47,071 nucleotides of DNA from a virus. The stretch lies in IMG/VR virus record IMGVR_UViG_3300023091_000004, positions 1-47,071 of that record. One strand, 5' to 3'. Positions 1 through 8,831 of this stretch are shown here, in pieces (the stretch's first letter is position 1; each line of letters opens with the position of its first letter). The translations under genes were made by a program, and so were the position numbers. Under the pieces are notes generated by a model that did not search any database, had not been told where the DNA came from, and saw nothing but the letters and a program-made list of their open reading frames with translations.

Positions 1-241
1 TCACAGTAAGCCTCCGGCTTGACGGTTCAGGCGCGTTCTTCCGTCCCAGGGCACTGAGAGAAGCTTGAAATTGCTTCCAAGCCTCGTATCCTTTGGCCAA
101 CATGACGTGCATGGCGTGGGACTTCGTGATTGACACCCCACCCATCTTCTTCGAGAGCGCCACACGCACCCGTTCGATACGTTCTTCCTCTTCAGCCTTG
201 AGGCGTAACATGGCGGGAGGAACCTGCTTCACGTATGACAT
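1..241 (-). CDS. Small ribbon-helix-helix-like protein, C-terminal end off the window
   Basis: Reads from ATG at 241 off the left edge. An alternative ATG at 211 gives MLRLKAEEEERIERVRVALS. The segment ERVRVALSKKMGGVSITKSH followed by a helix ending KGYEAWKQ resembles the strand-helix-helix plan of Arc/CopG DNA-binding proteins; that assignment is inferred from pattern only. The last 87 nt inside the window are identical to 46976-47062, where the same reading frame continues to a TGA overlapping the next gene. A good sigma70-type promoter covers the first ATG: its -10 box overlaps it. A transcript from that promoter could therefore only use ATG 211, and I favour that start for that transcript. 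It could be a phage repressor or a host-directed regulator. Confidence 0.5.
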   Translation of the reverse strand, partial: MSYVKQVPPAMLRLKAEEEERIERVRVALSKKMGGVSITKSHAMHVMLAKGYEAWKQFQASLSALGRKNAPEPSSRRLTV

Positions 242-267
242 AGTACGGCTTATTGAGTTGCTGTCAA
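240..267 (-). promoter_or_regulatory. Sigma70-type promoter candidate
   Basis: On the minus strand, TTGACA (262-267) is followed by a 16-nt spacer and TACTAT (240-245). The -35 box is a perfect consensus match and the -10 matches 5 of 6. The expected transcript start lies a few bases below 236, inside the annotated start of the small RHH-like gene. It sits in the 107-bp gap after the tail spike gene, so it would start a new unit downstream of the tail module. Confidence 0.5.
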
Positions 268-348
268 GGCCCCCACGTGTGATTTCATGCTGGCAGCTTC
301 CTACCGATTCCTACAGGTTCCTGCTATTAGAGGCTACAGTTGCGTACC

Positions 349-2565
349 CTACCACGACCTCGACACCGCGCACCCCATCAACGGCAAACCCGTGATGTAG
401 TCAAGTGTGGGTACTCCTGGCCCAAGGATTGGGAGGCCCCGAGCGATGCCGTAGACCGCTGCCGGGCCTCCAAGGAGGATCTGCGGGGCGATCAGGCTGA
501 CCGCGATGCCTGCGGTGAGCGTCATGGCCAGACCCGCAGTCACTGAAACAGCAGCACCGGCCGTCAGGGAGATGGCCCCACCTGCCGCCTGGGTGATGGC
601 GCCCCCCGCGCTGGTCGAGCAGGCACCCCCAGCCACAGTTGAGTAGGCCCCGCCTGCGAAGTTCGAGATGGCACCGCCAAGGACGCTCGTGGACATCGCG
701 CCCGCAAGGACAGTCTGAACCAAGCCGCCTGCAAGGATGGTCGCGACCTTGCCACCGGCCACTATCGTCTCGATGACCGCGAGGCCGTAGTTCAACTGAG
801 ACTGTCCGGCTATGGTCTCGCTCTTGTTGCTGCTGTTGAGCGTGTAGCCGCTCGTCGAGTTGAGGAGGATCTTAGTTGCGTGCGCCCCGAACGTCCCGTC
901 GGTGACGGTGTAGGACGATCCATTGATCGTCAGGGTGTAGTCGCCCGTGATGCTTCGCCGCTCGTTACCTCGGACGACGTTCGACAGGGCGAAGCCCTCA
1001 TTGTCGTTCCCCATGTAGGTGTTGTCCACCGAGCCATGGTAGATGGGGCCGATGCTCTTGCCGACGGCGTTCTTGCCAACCTCGAATTCGATGCCCCCCT
1101 CCAGGAAGGCACGGATGCTCTCCCCGGTGCTGACCTCTCTGCCGACATAGACCTTGATGCCCCCGCCGAAGCTGGCCTCGACACTGACGTTCTTGGTGCC
1201 GTCGTAGGTGTCCTCGGCGACGGAGCCAGGGACGTTGACGTAGACCTTACCCTGCTTGGCGACGCAGATGCCGAAGGGGTTCTCTTCGACGTTAGCCTCG
1301 GGGTGGTTGATGCGGAAGAGATAGGCTCCCGCCTGGTTGTTGACCTCGTAGTCCGCGACGCCCGCTGTCCTGATGGCTTCGACGAGCTTAAAATGACCCG
1401 CGCCAGGTTGGCCCCAGTTCGAGAAGAGTGTTGGCTTGAGAACCTTCCCGTAGAGGTTCATCGAATCCGAGTCATCCGTCCGGTTACCGACCACCGTGCC
1501 CATGACGTGCTCGATGTAGACACGCGGATTGACTGTATCGACATTGAAGCCGTCAATCTCGTCGAGCATGTCCTGGACGCCATCCGTGACGTGCTTCAGC
1601 TCGATGCGGTGCTCCGTGTACATATCTCCCGGCGTCTTGATGCTCTCGGGATTCGCGTACGGGGTGTTCGAGGCGAAGAAGGTCTTCTTCCCGTTCGAGT
1701 AGGTGACGGACGGGAACTCTGAGTTGTTGAAGAACGAGTTGACGACTCCGCTCGTGCTCGCGAACTTCTGGGGGTCTCCGGGATTGCCAGGTCCGAGCAG
1801 TTCGAGGATGCTCTGGCCGAAGTAGTGAGACGGAACGCTCGAAGTGATGGCGTTGGGAGACGCGGTGGCATCTCCACCAGGAGCTTCGAGCAGGGGCTTG
1901 GTTGGGTCCTGGTTTTGGAAGATGTCGTAAGGGAGGTAGAATGCCCCGCGCCGGACGGGACCGTACTGCTCCTTGACGCCTGACGCCGAGTGAAAGGAGT
2001 TGACGGCCTGAGTGATGAACAGGCGCTCCGCGTCTCGAAGCTCGATGAGGTCGCCTGCGCGGTTGACCATCTGGATGCTCTTGTTGAGCACCAGCTCAGA
2101 ACCGTCTGCGGACATGCCCCCCACGTCACCTGGACGGAGCTTGAGCCTCTTGGTTCGCACCGTGGGGCTGTAGAGGGTGTTGTAGAGTTCCTGCTCGTCT
2201 GCCGTGACGTTCGACGAGTCGTCCGTGGCGATGGGGTCGAACTTCATCCCCGCGAGAATGCTCGACGGCAAGTAGCCCAGGATCATCGCGTCCTTGAGCT
2301 TCTTGTGCTTCGCACGGTAACCCAGGACGACAACGCTGTTGACCTCGGGGCAGCCACCCCAGAAGGAACGCGGCCCCGACATCGCCTGCGTGAGGTCAAT
2401 CTCCGTCCTGTCGGAGCCGTTCACGATGTGAACGTCGGCCTTCATGTGGATCTCGTCGACCCGCGTGATGACGCCTATCGTGACGCCGGAGATCCCGTTG
2501 GAATCTAGGAAGTCCTTGCCGTGGTACGAGCCCGCCGGGTGCTTCGGTTGTTGCGCGAGGCCCAT
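349..2565 (-). CDS. Baseplate central spike (gp5/VgrG-like needle)
   Basis: 738-residue membrane-puncturing tip of a contractile tail. Residues about 28-105 look like an OB-fold (GVITRVDEIHMKADVHIV, later VVVLGYRAKHKKLKDAMILGYL), the domain that joins the spike to the hub in T4 gp5 and VgrG. Residues 602-695 are a run of short AGGA-type repeats with small residues every 7-8 positions, typical of the trimeric beta-helix needle. A glycine/proline-rich tip follows. No lysozyme domain is visible here; a lysozyme-like domain is in the protein encoded at 5985-7793. Starts 3 nt after the stop of the hub gene, so the two are probably translated together. Last gene of the tail module. Confidence 0.85.
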   Translation of the reverse strand: MGLAQQPKHPAGSYHGKDFLDSNGISGVTIGVITRVDEIHMKADVHIVNGSDRTEIDLTQAMSGPRSFWGGCPEVNSVVVLGYRAKHKKLKDAMILGYLPSSILAGMKFDPIATDDSSNVTADEQELYNTLYSPTVRTKRLKLRPGDVGGMSADGSELVLNKSIQMVNRAGDLIELRDAERLFITQAVNSFHSASGVKEQYGPVRRGAFYLPYDIFQNQDPTKPLLEAPGGDATASPNAITSSVPSHYFGQSILELLGPGNPGDPQKFASTSGVVNSFFNNSEFPSVTYSNGKKTFFASNTPYANPESIKTPGDMYTEHRIELKHVTDGVQDMLDEIDGFNVDTVNPRVYIEHVMGTVVGNRTDDSDSMNLYGKVLKPTLFSNWGQPGAGHFKLVEAIRTAGVADYEVNNQAGAYLFRINHPEANVEENPFGICVAKQGKVYVNVPGSVAEDTYDGTKNVSVEASFGGGIKVYVGREVSTGESIRAFLEGGIEFEVGKNAVGKSIGPIYHGSVDNTYMGNDNEGFALSNVVRGNERRSITGDYTLTINGSSYTVTDGTFGAHATKILLNSTSGYTLNSSNKSETIAGQSQLNYGLAVIETIVAGGKVATILAGGLVQTVLAGAMSTSVLGGAISNFAGGAYSTVAGGACSTSAGGAITQAAGGAISLTAGAAVSVTAGLAMTLTAGIAVSLIAPQILLGGPAAVYGIARGLPILGPGVPTLDYITGLPLMGCAVSRSW

Positions 2566-2568
2566 GGA

Positions 2569-5500
2569 CTATCTCACCAACTGGCCCGGAACAGGGCCTA
2601 CCTGAGCTTGCTGGTTTTGAGCCTGTCCAAGTTGCAGCTCCTCGTTCGCAATCTTCTGCGTGAGCTGTGTGATGCTGGTTTGTAGCTCGGCAGCCGTCGT
2701 GGGTGTATTGCCCGCCCCAGCGAGATTGTAGAATGCCGACCCAGCGAGGGCTCCAGACTGAACTTGAGCAAGCTGCTTCTGAAGGATCGCAAGGTTGGCC
2801 TGGTCGGCCGAAATCTGCGCTGAAAGCTGTCCGATGTTCATGGTAGCCTGGAGGGTCTGCCCGAAGGTGTTCCACGCCTTGCTGAGCCCCGCTACGGAAG
2901 ACTGGGCTTGCTGGATGGCCGCGAGGGGGTCCCCCACGGCATAGCGAGTCGCCGCATTAAAGGGAGGAGCCGTGCCCCCGGTGTTCAAAGACGTGGGGTT
3001 GACCGCCTGCCCCTGGCTGTTCTGCGGAGCCTGGTAGATGCCCCCACGGAGCTGCTGCTCGTACTGCTGATGTGGCGCGTCGAGCGACGAGTACAAGTTC
3101 CAGAGGAACGTGTCGACCGACGTGGTCACCTGATCGAGTTGGGCGTCTGGTATGATGCCAAGAGAGAGATCGATGTTGCTCCCCGTGCTAGTAATACCGG
3201 GCGTCACGGCACCTCTCCAGGTACCCATATTCCAATCGTCTCCCATGACAGGCATGAGGTTCTGCACGTTGTAGCCCTGGTTCATGAAGGCCAGGTCGGA
3301 GCGTCCCAGGAGGCACATGCACTGTGGCTTGGTCGAGTCAATTCCGTCTTGGGATGACCCCACGGGGTCGATGACGGTCATCTCAGCCAACGTCAGTCCG
3401 TTCGAGAGCTGCGCGGCCTCGACGCTGGAGTAGATGCCCTGGGGAGGTGCCGATTGAGGGCCGGTGGGAAGGAAGTTCGTGCCCGTGCTCCCGTACTGAG
3501 GGCTCGGGGAGCCAGGGTTGACGAAACCGGACGTTTGCAAGTCGCTCGGCTGGAGGTTCGCGATGACGTTGGACGGGTTGTATTGAGCACCCGACTGCGG
3601 GGTGAGCCCCTGAGATTGCGCCGTGAGGGTCGCATAGAGATCCCCCGAGAGGGCCATCTGGACTCCGACGCTGGCTTGCTGCGTTTTGCTGCCCGTCGTG
3701 ATGAACTGACCATCGCTGAGCGCGAGCCCGCGACCGTAGCGGTAGTGCCCGATGACCTCGAAGCCTCGCTCGTCTGAGACGGGCCGGATCATGATGGTCG
3801 CGTTGCTCACCGGCTTGGTCTGCCCCGGGAGCATCGGGGTCGTCGTCAGCTTCCCGGCAGGGATGAGCACTAGGTCCCCGATGACCCCGATGTTTTTCAG
3901 CGTGGGGGATGAGCCCAACTTGCCGATGTCATGGGCGTAGACAAACGAGCCTGCCGACGTGAACCCAAACTGGGTTCGGTCCACGAGGTGCTTGAGGTTC
4001 AACTCCTGCACGGTGTTGTAGATGACCTGTCCTGACGTGTTCGTAGCGTCCTGTGCGGCAGTCTTGCTCAAGTTCTTACCCTTCTCATACTGCCCCGTCA
4101 CATTGGGGTTGGCCCCGGCTGCGGCCTCCCAGGACTTCACGTCCGGTGCGTAGGGCTGCAAGTAGGACATCACGACGTTGGGGTAGCCGAGGATCCTCCC
4201 AGTCTGCGGATTGCGCAGGATGAGCGGAGTGTAGGGGTTCTGCGACGGGGCGGTGCCCGTCATGTTCTGGGTGATGGGGGAGATGGCAGGGTCGTTGGGC
4301 ACATTGAGCTGGAAGGTGCCCCCATCCGAAAGCTGTTTACCCGTGTACTGAAACGCTTGTCCTCCAGGGTTCGCAGCTCCCGTCGTCACCACAGTGCCGG
4401 AGCCGGGTACCGTGACCGCTGCGTTCGGATTGTAGCTGGTCAACTGGAGCGTGCAGATGCCCTGGGGAGCCTTGAACTTCTCCCGTCGAGACGTGAGGGT
4501 GAGCGTCGTGGTCGCACGGCTCCCGAACGCAATGTTGTGGGAGATGCCCTGAACGTACCACATCTGGTCTTTCGACGCGAGATAGACAGGGAACCCAAGA
4601 CGCAGCTCGGGACGGAACGGGATGGTGACCGTGCCCCTGTGTCTCTTGGCGTTGATCTTGTCGAGCACGTCGAGCCCGAAGTAGAACATCGAGAGGGTGT
4701 CGGTGCCCGACCCCAAGAATTCGGAGTTCAACTGCTGCGTGCGCCACCCGTACTTGCGCAGGAGGTGGTAGTCCACGACGTTCGCGAACGGGGTCATCTC
4801 TGCGGGGAAGCCCCAGTCCGTGTTACCTGTGAAGTTGCCCCCTATCGTGAGCATGGTGATGACCTCGGCTTCGCTGTCCGAGAGGTCCCACTCGATCACG
4901 TCGATGTCCTGAATCCAGCTCACCGGCTTGTTCGAGAGGATGTCCAGGTTGTAGAAGGGCGGCTTGAAGACGATGTCCCCCGTGACATCCATGAAGAACT
5001 CGTAACCGATGGCCTCCTTCGCGGCGTTGGCGATCTCGAGCTTGGTCTGGTACTCGCTCTGCCAGAAGTTGACCGCGAGGTTCGAGTTGTTCGTGCGAAA
5101 CGCAGTGACGTTCGGGTCTTGTGGGTCGTAGCCGGCCTGCGCCGCACCGGGGCCACCACCTCCCGTTGCGATGTTCACGGAGGCCATGTTGCTCGGCACA
5201 CCCTTCGCGGACTTCTGCTTCAGCATCTGCCGTTGAAGCTGGTCGCCTCGAACGAGGGTGCCAGTCGAGCCGTACAGGAGCAGGTTCGTGCTCATGAGCT
5301 GGAAGCGTTGCGTCCAGTAGGCCATGATGTCCGAGAGCGCGGCCATGAAGGACTTCTGCTGCGGGTTCTTCTGCTGCATCAGGGTGACGAGCGACCCGCC
5401 CCCTTGCACGATGTCCCCGAAGGCGTTCTGGGCGAGCGTCCAGATGATGTCGAACGGATTCATCCCCGAGAAGGTGTTGCCGTTGAGCGTGAGCCCCATC

Positions 5501-5982
5501 TGGGACGGGACCGGCGAGGTGTACGCCGGGTTGATGTTCATACGGCAGAGTTCCCACCACTTAAGGATATCCGCGCAGTGGAGAGAGACCGTGTGCTCGC
5601 CGCTGGAGTAGGAGTCGTTGACCTCCGTGATGAGCCCCCAAAACATGGGGTAGTATTGGGTCATCCCGTTGATGAGGTAGTAGCCCTTGCCGTAGATGTT
5701 CACTTCCATCATCGGGGAGATGACAGGGTTGTTGTCGAAATAGAAGTCGTCGATGCAGTGCCTCGGGACTGAAAGGTTGATAGACGCGGAGCCTGGGGCG
5801 CTGTCTACGGACAGGTCTACCGTGATGCTCGTGATGTATTTGTTGATGTCAAACGTCCGGTTGCACGTCGGGCATCCGGTGACTTGGCTGTTCTGGTTGA
5901 TGAGAACGAACGCATCTGGCGCCGTGACGACAACCGGACGAAGGTTCGGACTGAACGTGCCTTGGAACGGGCCCCTTGACAT
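2569..5982 (-). CDS. Baseplate hub protein (gp27/gpD-like) with long C-terminal extension
   Basis: 1137 residues. The N-terminal about 500 residues have the hub layout: a beta-rich opening (ITSITVDLSVDSAPGSASIN), then VNIYGKGYYL and MFWGLITEVNDSYSSGEHTV, then a second beta domain around EFFMDVTGDIVFKPPFYNLD and DIDVIEWDLSDSEAEV. Hubs such as T4 gp27 have about 390 residues, so over half of this protein is extra. The extension is Pro/Gly/Gln-rich. It ends in a coiled coil of heptad-like Q/L segments (near residues 1040-1120) separated by a short glycine-rich stretch. Lies between a baseplate/lysozyme gene (2 nt upstream) and the spike. Function from fold pattern and gene order; the role of the extension is unknown. 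Confidence 0.8.
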   Translation of the reverse strand: MSRGPFQGTFSPNLRPVVVTAPDAFVLINQNSQVTGCPTCNRTFDINKYITSITVDLSVDSAPGSASINLSVPRHCIDDFYFDNNPVISPMMEVNIYGKGYYLINGMTQYYPMFWGLITEVNDSYSSGEHTVSLHCADILKWWELCRMNINPAYTSPVPSQMGLTLNGNTFSGMNPFDIIWTLAQNAFGDIVQGGGSLVTLMQQKNPQQKSFMAALSDIMAYWTQRFQLMSTNLLLYGSTGTLVRGDQLQRQMLKQKSAKGVPSNMASVNIATGGGGPGAAQAGYDPQDPNVTAFRTNNSNLAVNFWQSEYQTKLEIANAAKEAIGYEFFMDVTGDIVFKPPFYNLDILSNKPVSWIQDIDVIEWDLSDSEAEVITMLTIGGNFTGNTDWGFPAEMTPFANVVDYHLLRKYGWRTQQLNSEFLGSGTDTLSMFYFGLDVLDKINAKRHRGTVTIPFRPELRLGFPVYLASKDQMWYVQGISHNIAFGSRATTTLTLTSRREKFKAPQGICTLQLTSYNPNAAVTVPGSGTVVTTGAANPGGQAFQYTGKQLSDGGTFQLNVPNDPAISPITQNMTGTAPSQNPYTPLILRNPQTGRILGYPNVVMSYLQPYAPDVKSWEAAAGANPNVTGQYEKGKNLSKTAAQDATNTSGQVIYNTVQELNLKHLVDRTQFGFTSAGSFVYAHDIGKLGSSPTLKNIGVIGDLVLIPAGKLTTTPMLPGQTKPVSNATIMIRPVSDERGFEVIGHYRYGRGLALSDGQFITTGSKTQQASVGVQMALSGDLYATLTAQSQGLTPQSGAQYNPSNVIANLQPSDLQTSGFVNPGSPSPQYGSTGTNFLPTGPQSAPPQGIYSSVEAAQLSNGLTLAEMTVIDPVGSSQDGIDSTKPQCMCLLGRSDLAFMNQGYNVQNLMPVMGDDWNMGTWRGAVTPGITSTGSNIDLSLGIIPDAQLDQVTTSVDTFLWNLYSSLDAPHQQYEQQLRGGIYQAPQNSQGQAVNPTSLNTGGTAPPFNAATRYAVGDPLAAIQQAQSSVAGLSKAWNTFGQTLQATMNIGQLSAQISADQANLAILQKQLAQVQSGALAGSAFYNLAGAGNTPTTAAELQTSITQLTQKIANEELQLGQAQNQQAQVGPVPGQLVR

Positions 5983-5984
5983 GA

Positions 5985-7793
5985 TTACGTCCCCAAGGCG
6001 CCAGAGATGGCGCCCGTGACAGCTCCGGGAGTGGTTGTTACGGCACGGACCCCCGTGGTGTAGGCGCTCGCGACCCCCTGGCCCAAGCTCGACATCCAGG
6101 TGTTGTTGGGGTTCTGGACGGGGATGGTGCCTGCGGGAACCTGCCAGCCGAGGCGTGGGTCTTGCTGCTGGTCCATCTCGAACCAGGCGCGCACGGTGAA
6201 CGTGAAGCTGTACTCCAGGGAGTAGGGCGTCTCGTCGGCCTCTGTGATGGTGAAGTTGTCAAAGCCCCCGACGTACAGAATGTTGTCGTAGAAGATATAG
6301 ATCGAGCCCATCATCGCGAGGTTGTCCCTGGTGCTCGTCGGGTTGATGTAGTCCTGCGTCCAGATACCCCCGTTGTTGCGGTAGATGAGGTACAGTGACA
6401 GGAGGTTCTGGTAGCTCGTCGAGAAGTTCCGAGCCATCCGCGTGATGCCAGGACCCCCCTCGGTCATACCACCAGGAGGGTTCGAGTCGAGAGCGTAGAA
6501 GGCAGCGATCTTGCCTGACGCCTCGATCTTGTCGAGCTGCTCGCCCCAGTGCTCGATGATGGGGCCGTTGCGTCCCCAGTTACCGTCTGAGGTGATCTTC
6601 TCCAGGGAGTTCTTGAACGACCTCGGGTTGACCAAGAGCCGCAGGGGCGGCGTCGTGGCCATCTGGTTGATCCGCTGCGTGATGTCGTTGGCGTAGGTGG
6701 CCTGTTTCTGCTGGAAGGATTGAGTCGCGATGGCTGCTGGGCTCAGGGTCGTCGTGGAGAAGGCGTCATTCTGCTGAGCGGCGGTCTGCGCGTTGGCTCC
6801 ACCTGCCCCGCTCTGCCACCCATTGGGGTTGGGAACGTCCCCCATAACAGGACGAGCCGCACCTGGGCCTCCTATGAGGCTGCTGACATCAATGGCTGAT
6901 GGGTCTGGAGCGTTGCTCTTGGCGCCCGCATAGAGACCCTCAAAGCCAGCTTGGTACTGAGCACCTGCGGCGGCCTTGTCGTAGTAGGTACCTGTGGTTT
7001 TATCCGTGTACGCCCCGTAGTACCCTTCGTTTCCAAGGGCGGTCACGAACCCCGTCACGTCCCCTGAAGCGGCAGATTTCTTGGCTGCACCTGAGATTAG
7101 TGTTGTGTTAGCAAATGCCTGCACCCCTGCTTGAGGACTGCTAAAGGAGGCGAATGTCAACGCCTGTCCGTAACCATGGACGACAAACGAGTCGGGGGTG
7201 GGGTTACCCACACGAGCCGCTGAGGTGTTGTTTACGAACCCGGGGTTGTTGTCGGGCCAGTTCCCACTCGTCTCCTTGAAAGACTGAGCAGTCAGCATCC
7301 ACACAGTTTCTTTACTTGGAGGAGTACCGTTCTGCGCGAGAAGCGTCTGGTAGATGATTCCAGAGATCTGAGCCTCCGAGTATTTCTGGTACGTCGGCGG
7401 ACCCCCATTCTCCCCAGGCGGGGTCGTGCTTGGGAGGGCGCCCCCACTGGAGTCTGCCAACTGCGCCCTGTTGTTGACGTTGCCGAGAGCGCTGTTGGCC
7501 AACGAGCTGGCCACGGCGTTGTTGCCCGCCCTGGAGATAGCGCTAGGGAGGGGGCCAGATGGGGGAAGGAAACCGATGACGAACGGGATGTTCGGGGTCG
7601 TGCCGGGAGAGAAGGGGGACGAACTTGTCGTCGTAGACCCTGGCTGAACGTCGGTGAACGGAACGTACCCGTCCGAGTCAGGGTCGTTCGTGGTGAACAG
7701 GACGCTGAACCGCGTGAGCAGGTCATAGACGGACGGCGGGTAGAAGCCTGCCGTCTGCTGGAGCTGCTGGGCGATGTCGGAAGAGTTGCTCAT
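5985..7793 (-). CDS. Baseplate protein with lysozyme-like (glucosaminidase-type) domain
   Basis: 602 residues in three parts. Residues 1-130 are low-complexity. Residues 135-290 look like a peptidoglycan-hydrolase fold: AQSFKETSGNW with candidate catalytic Glu174, then DNNPGFV, YGQALTFASFSSPQAGVQAF and GYYGAY. This is the order seen in glucosaminidase-type lysozymes. Residues about 385-560 form a baseplate domain shared with the next upstream protein (7853-8827): WGEQLDKI, a YRNNGG segment and YSFTFTVRAWFEMDQ. The protein would carry wall-degrading activity on the tail near the hub. That activity is inferred from the motif pattern. Confidence 0.7.
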   Translation of the reverse strand: MSNSSDIAQQLQQTAGFYPPSVYDLLTRFSVLFTTNDPDSDGYVPFTDVQPGSTTTSSSPFSPGTTPNIPFVIGFLPPSGPLPSAISRAGNNAVASSLANSALGNVNNRAQLADSSGGALPSTTPPGENGGPPTYQKYSEAQISGIIYQTLLAQNGTPPSKETVWMLTAQSFKETSGNWPDNNPGFVNNTSAARVGNPTPDSFVVHGYGQALTFASFSSPQAGVQAFANTTLISGAAKKSAASGDVTGFVTALGNEGYYGAYTDKTTGTYYDKAAAGAQYQAGFEGLYAGAKSNAPDPSAIDVSSLIGGPGAARPVMGDVPNPNGWQSGAGGANAQTAAQQNDAFSTTTLSPAAIATQSFQQKQATYANDITQRINQMATTPPLRLLVNPRSFKNSLEKITSDGNWGRNGPIIEHWGEQLDKIEASGKIAAFYALDSNPPGGMTEGGPGITRMARNFSTSYQNLLSLYLIYRNNGGIWTQDYINPTSTRDNLAMMGSIYIFYDNILYVGGFDNFTITEADETPYSLEYSFTFTVRAWFEMDQQQDPRLGWQVPAGTIPVQNPNNTWMSSLGQGVASAYTTGVRAVTTTPGAVTGAISGALGT

Positions 7794-7812
7794 CTGTCCT
7801 CACGAGCGGAAA

Positions 7813-7844
7813 CCCCGCCCTGCACGTAAGTGCGTAGGCCGGGG
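7813..7844 (-). other. Intergenic hairpin
   Basis: In the 59-bp gap between two baseplate genes. Outer stem CCCCG/CGGGG and inner stem GCAC/GTGC closing a 4-nt loop. On the transcribed strand it is followed by GTTTCC, too short a U-run for a convincing intrinsic terminator. It may be a partial terminator, an RNA-processing site or a translation-spacing element. Confidence 0.4.
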
Positions 7845-7852
7845 AGGAAGCT

Positions 7853-8827
7853 TTACTGAGATGGCGGAAAGACCCACGTCCCATCCTGGTTTTGACCAAT
7901 GGCACCGGGAGGGCCTTCGACGGGGACAGGAGGCCCACTGTACGGGGGCGCGTTGGCCACAGGACCCACGACGGGGGCGGGCACGTTCGAGGGTTGCACA
8001 GGGGTCGTACCGCTCGAAGCCGGGCTTGGAGCCGGAGAAGGAGAGGGAGTAGCGATCGCGCCTGTCGAGGTGGTTGGCGGGGGGACGTTACCGGACAAGC
8101 CGATGGACGCCAGTTGTGCCTGGGTAGGACCCACAAACGACGACGAGACAGCCGCAACGGGCGTGGTCGTGTTCTGCGTCTGGAACACGGGGTAGGGGCC
8201 GACCATCGAACCCGCGTTGCCCGTACCGAAGTTAGGCCGCGTGTCGTTCGGGATCTGCGTGATGATCTGCTCGACCTTGAACGCCCAAGTGAGATTGAAC
8301 GTGAAGGGGGACGAATCCGTCTCCTCACTCTCAAAGGTCGTGAAGTAGCCGATGTAGACCCCCTTGTCGTACATGAGCATGACGTTGCCCCTGAGCACGA
8401 TGTTGCCGTAGGGGTCGTACACGTCACCGTTGTTCCGGTAGAGGTCGTGCAGGTCGCGGTAGCGGTCCCAGGCAATCGTCTGCTGCCGCAGGACAGAGCT
8501 GAGCCCCGAGTAGAGGTTCATGAACGCACTCGTTGAGCCGTCACAGGAGATCTCGGACAGTTCATCTCCCCAGTGCTGCTCGACGAAGCCCCCACGCGTC
8601 TGGATGACCTCCTTCTTCTTCGTGTGCGTCTCGCTGAAGTTAGCCGGGTTGACGTGCATCACGAGCGCGTGGGGCAAGAGGGCGATCGTGTTGTTGAGCG
8701 GCGAAGTAATTTGAAAAGCCAAGGGAATTGACCCGAACCGTCCCGTGGCCGGATGTCGGTAGTACGGCGAAGTCGTCGGCGACGGATTCGGATTGAAGTC
8801 ATAGTTGGCACTCGGGATCGAGGGCAT
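7853..8827 (-). CDS. Baseplate protein, paralog of the 5985-7793 C-terminal domain
   Basis: 324 residues. The core aligns by eye with the C-terminal domain of the neighbouring 602-residue protein: WGDELSEISCDGSTSAFMN against WGEQLDKIEASGKIAAFYA, DLYRNNGDVYDPYGNI against IYRNNGGIWTQDYINP, and FTFNLTWAFKVEQI against YSFTFTVRAWFEMD. The position between tape measure and hub matches the LysM-type baseplate/hub-connector proteins of other myoviruses. No LysM repeat is visible. The last about 90 residues are Pro/Ser/Thr-rich and probably disordered. Stop-to-start gap from the tape measure gene is 4 nt. Confidence 0.65.
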   Translation of the reverse strand: MPSIPSANYDFNPNPSPTTSPYYRHPATGRFGSIPLAFQITSPLNNTIALLPHALVMHVNPANFSETHTKKKEVIQTRGGFVEQHWGDELSEISCDGSTSAFMNLYSGLSSVLRQQTIAWDRYRDLHDLYRNNGDVYDPYGNIVLRGNVMLMYDKGVYIGYFTTFESEETDSSPFTFNLTWAFKVEQIITQIPNDTRPNFGTGNAGSMVGPYPVFQTQNTTTPVAAVSSSFVGPTQAQLASIGLSGNVPPPTTSTGAIATPSPSPAPSPASSGTTPVQPSNVPAPVVGPVANAPPYSGPPVPVEGPPGAIGQNQDGTWVFPPSQ

Positions 8828-8831
8828 GAGG

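Noticed and set aside
4357-5772. Long plus-strand open frame opposite the hub gene
   Set aside because: Composition is Arg/Val/Asp-rich as in reverse-complement shadows of GC-rich genes, with no ribosome site or motif; the hub gene on the minus strand explains it.
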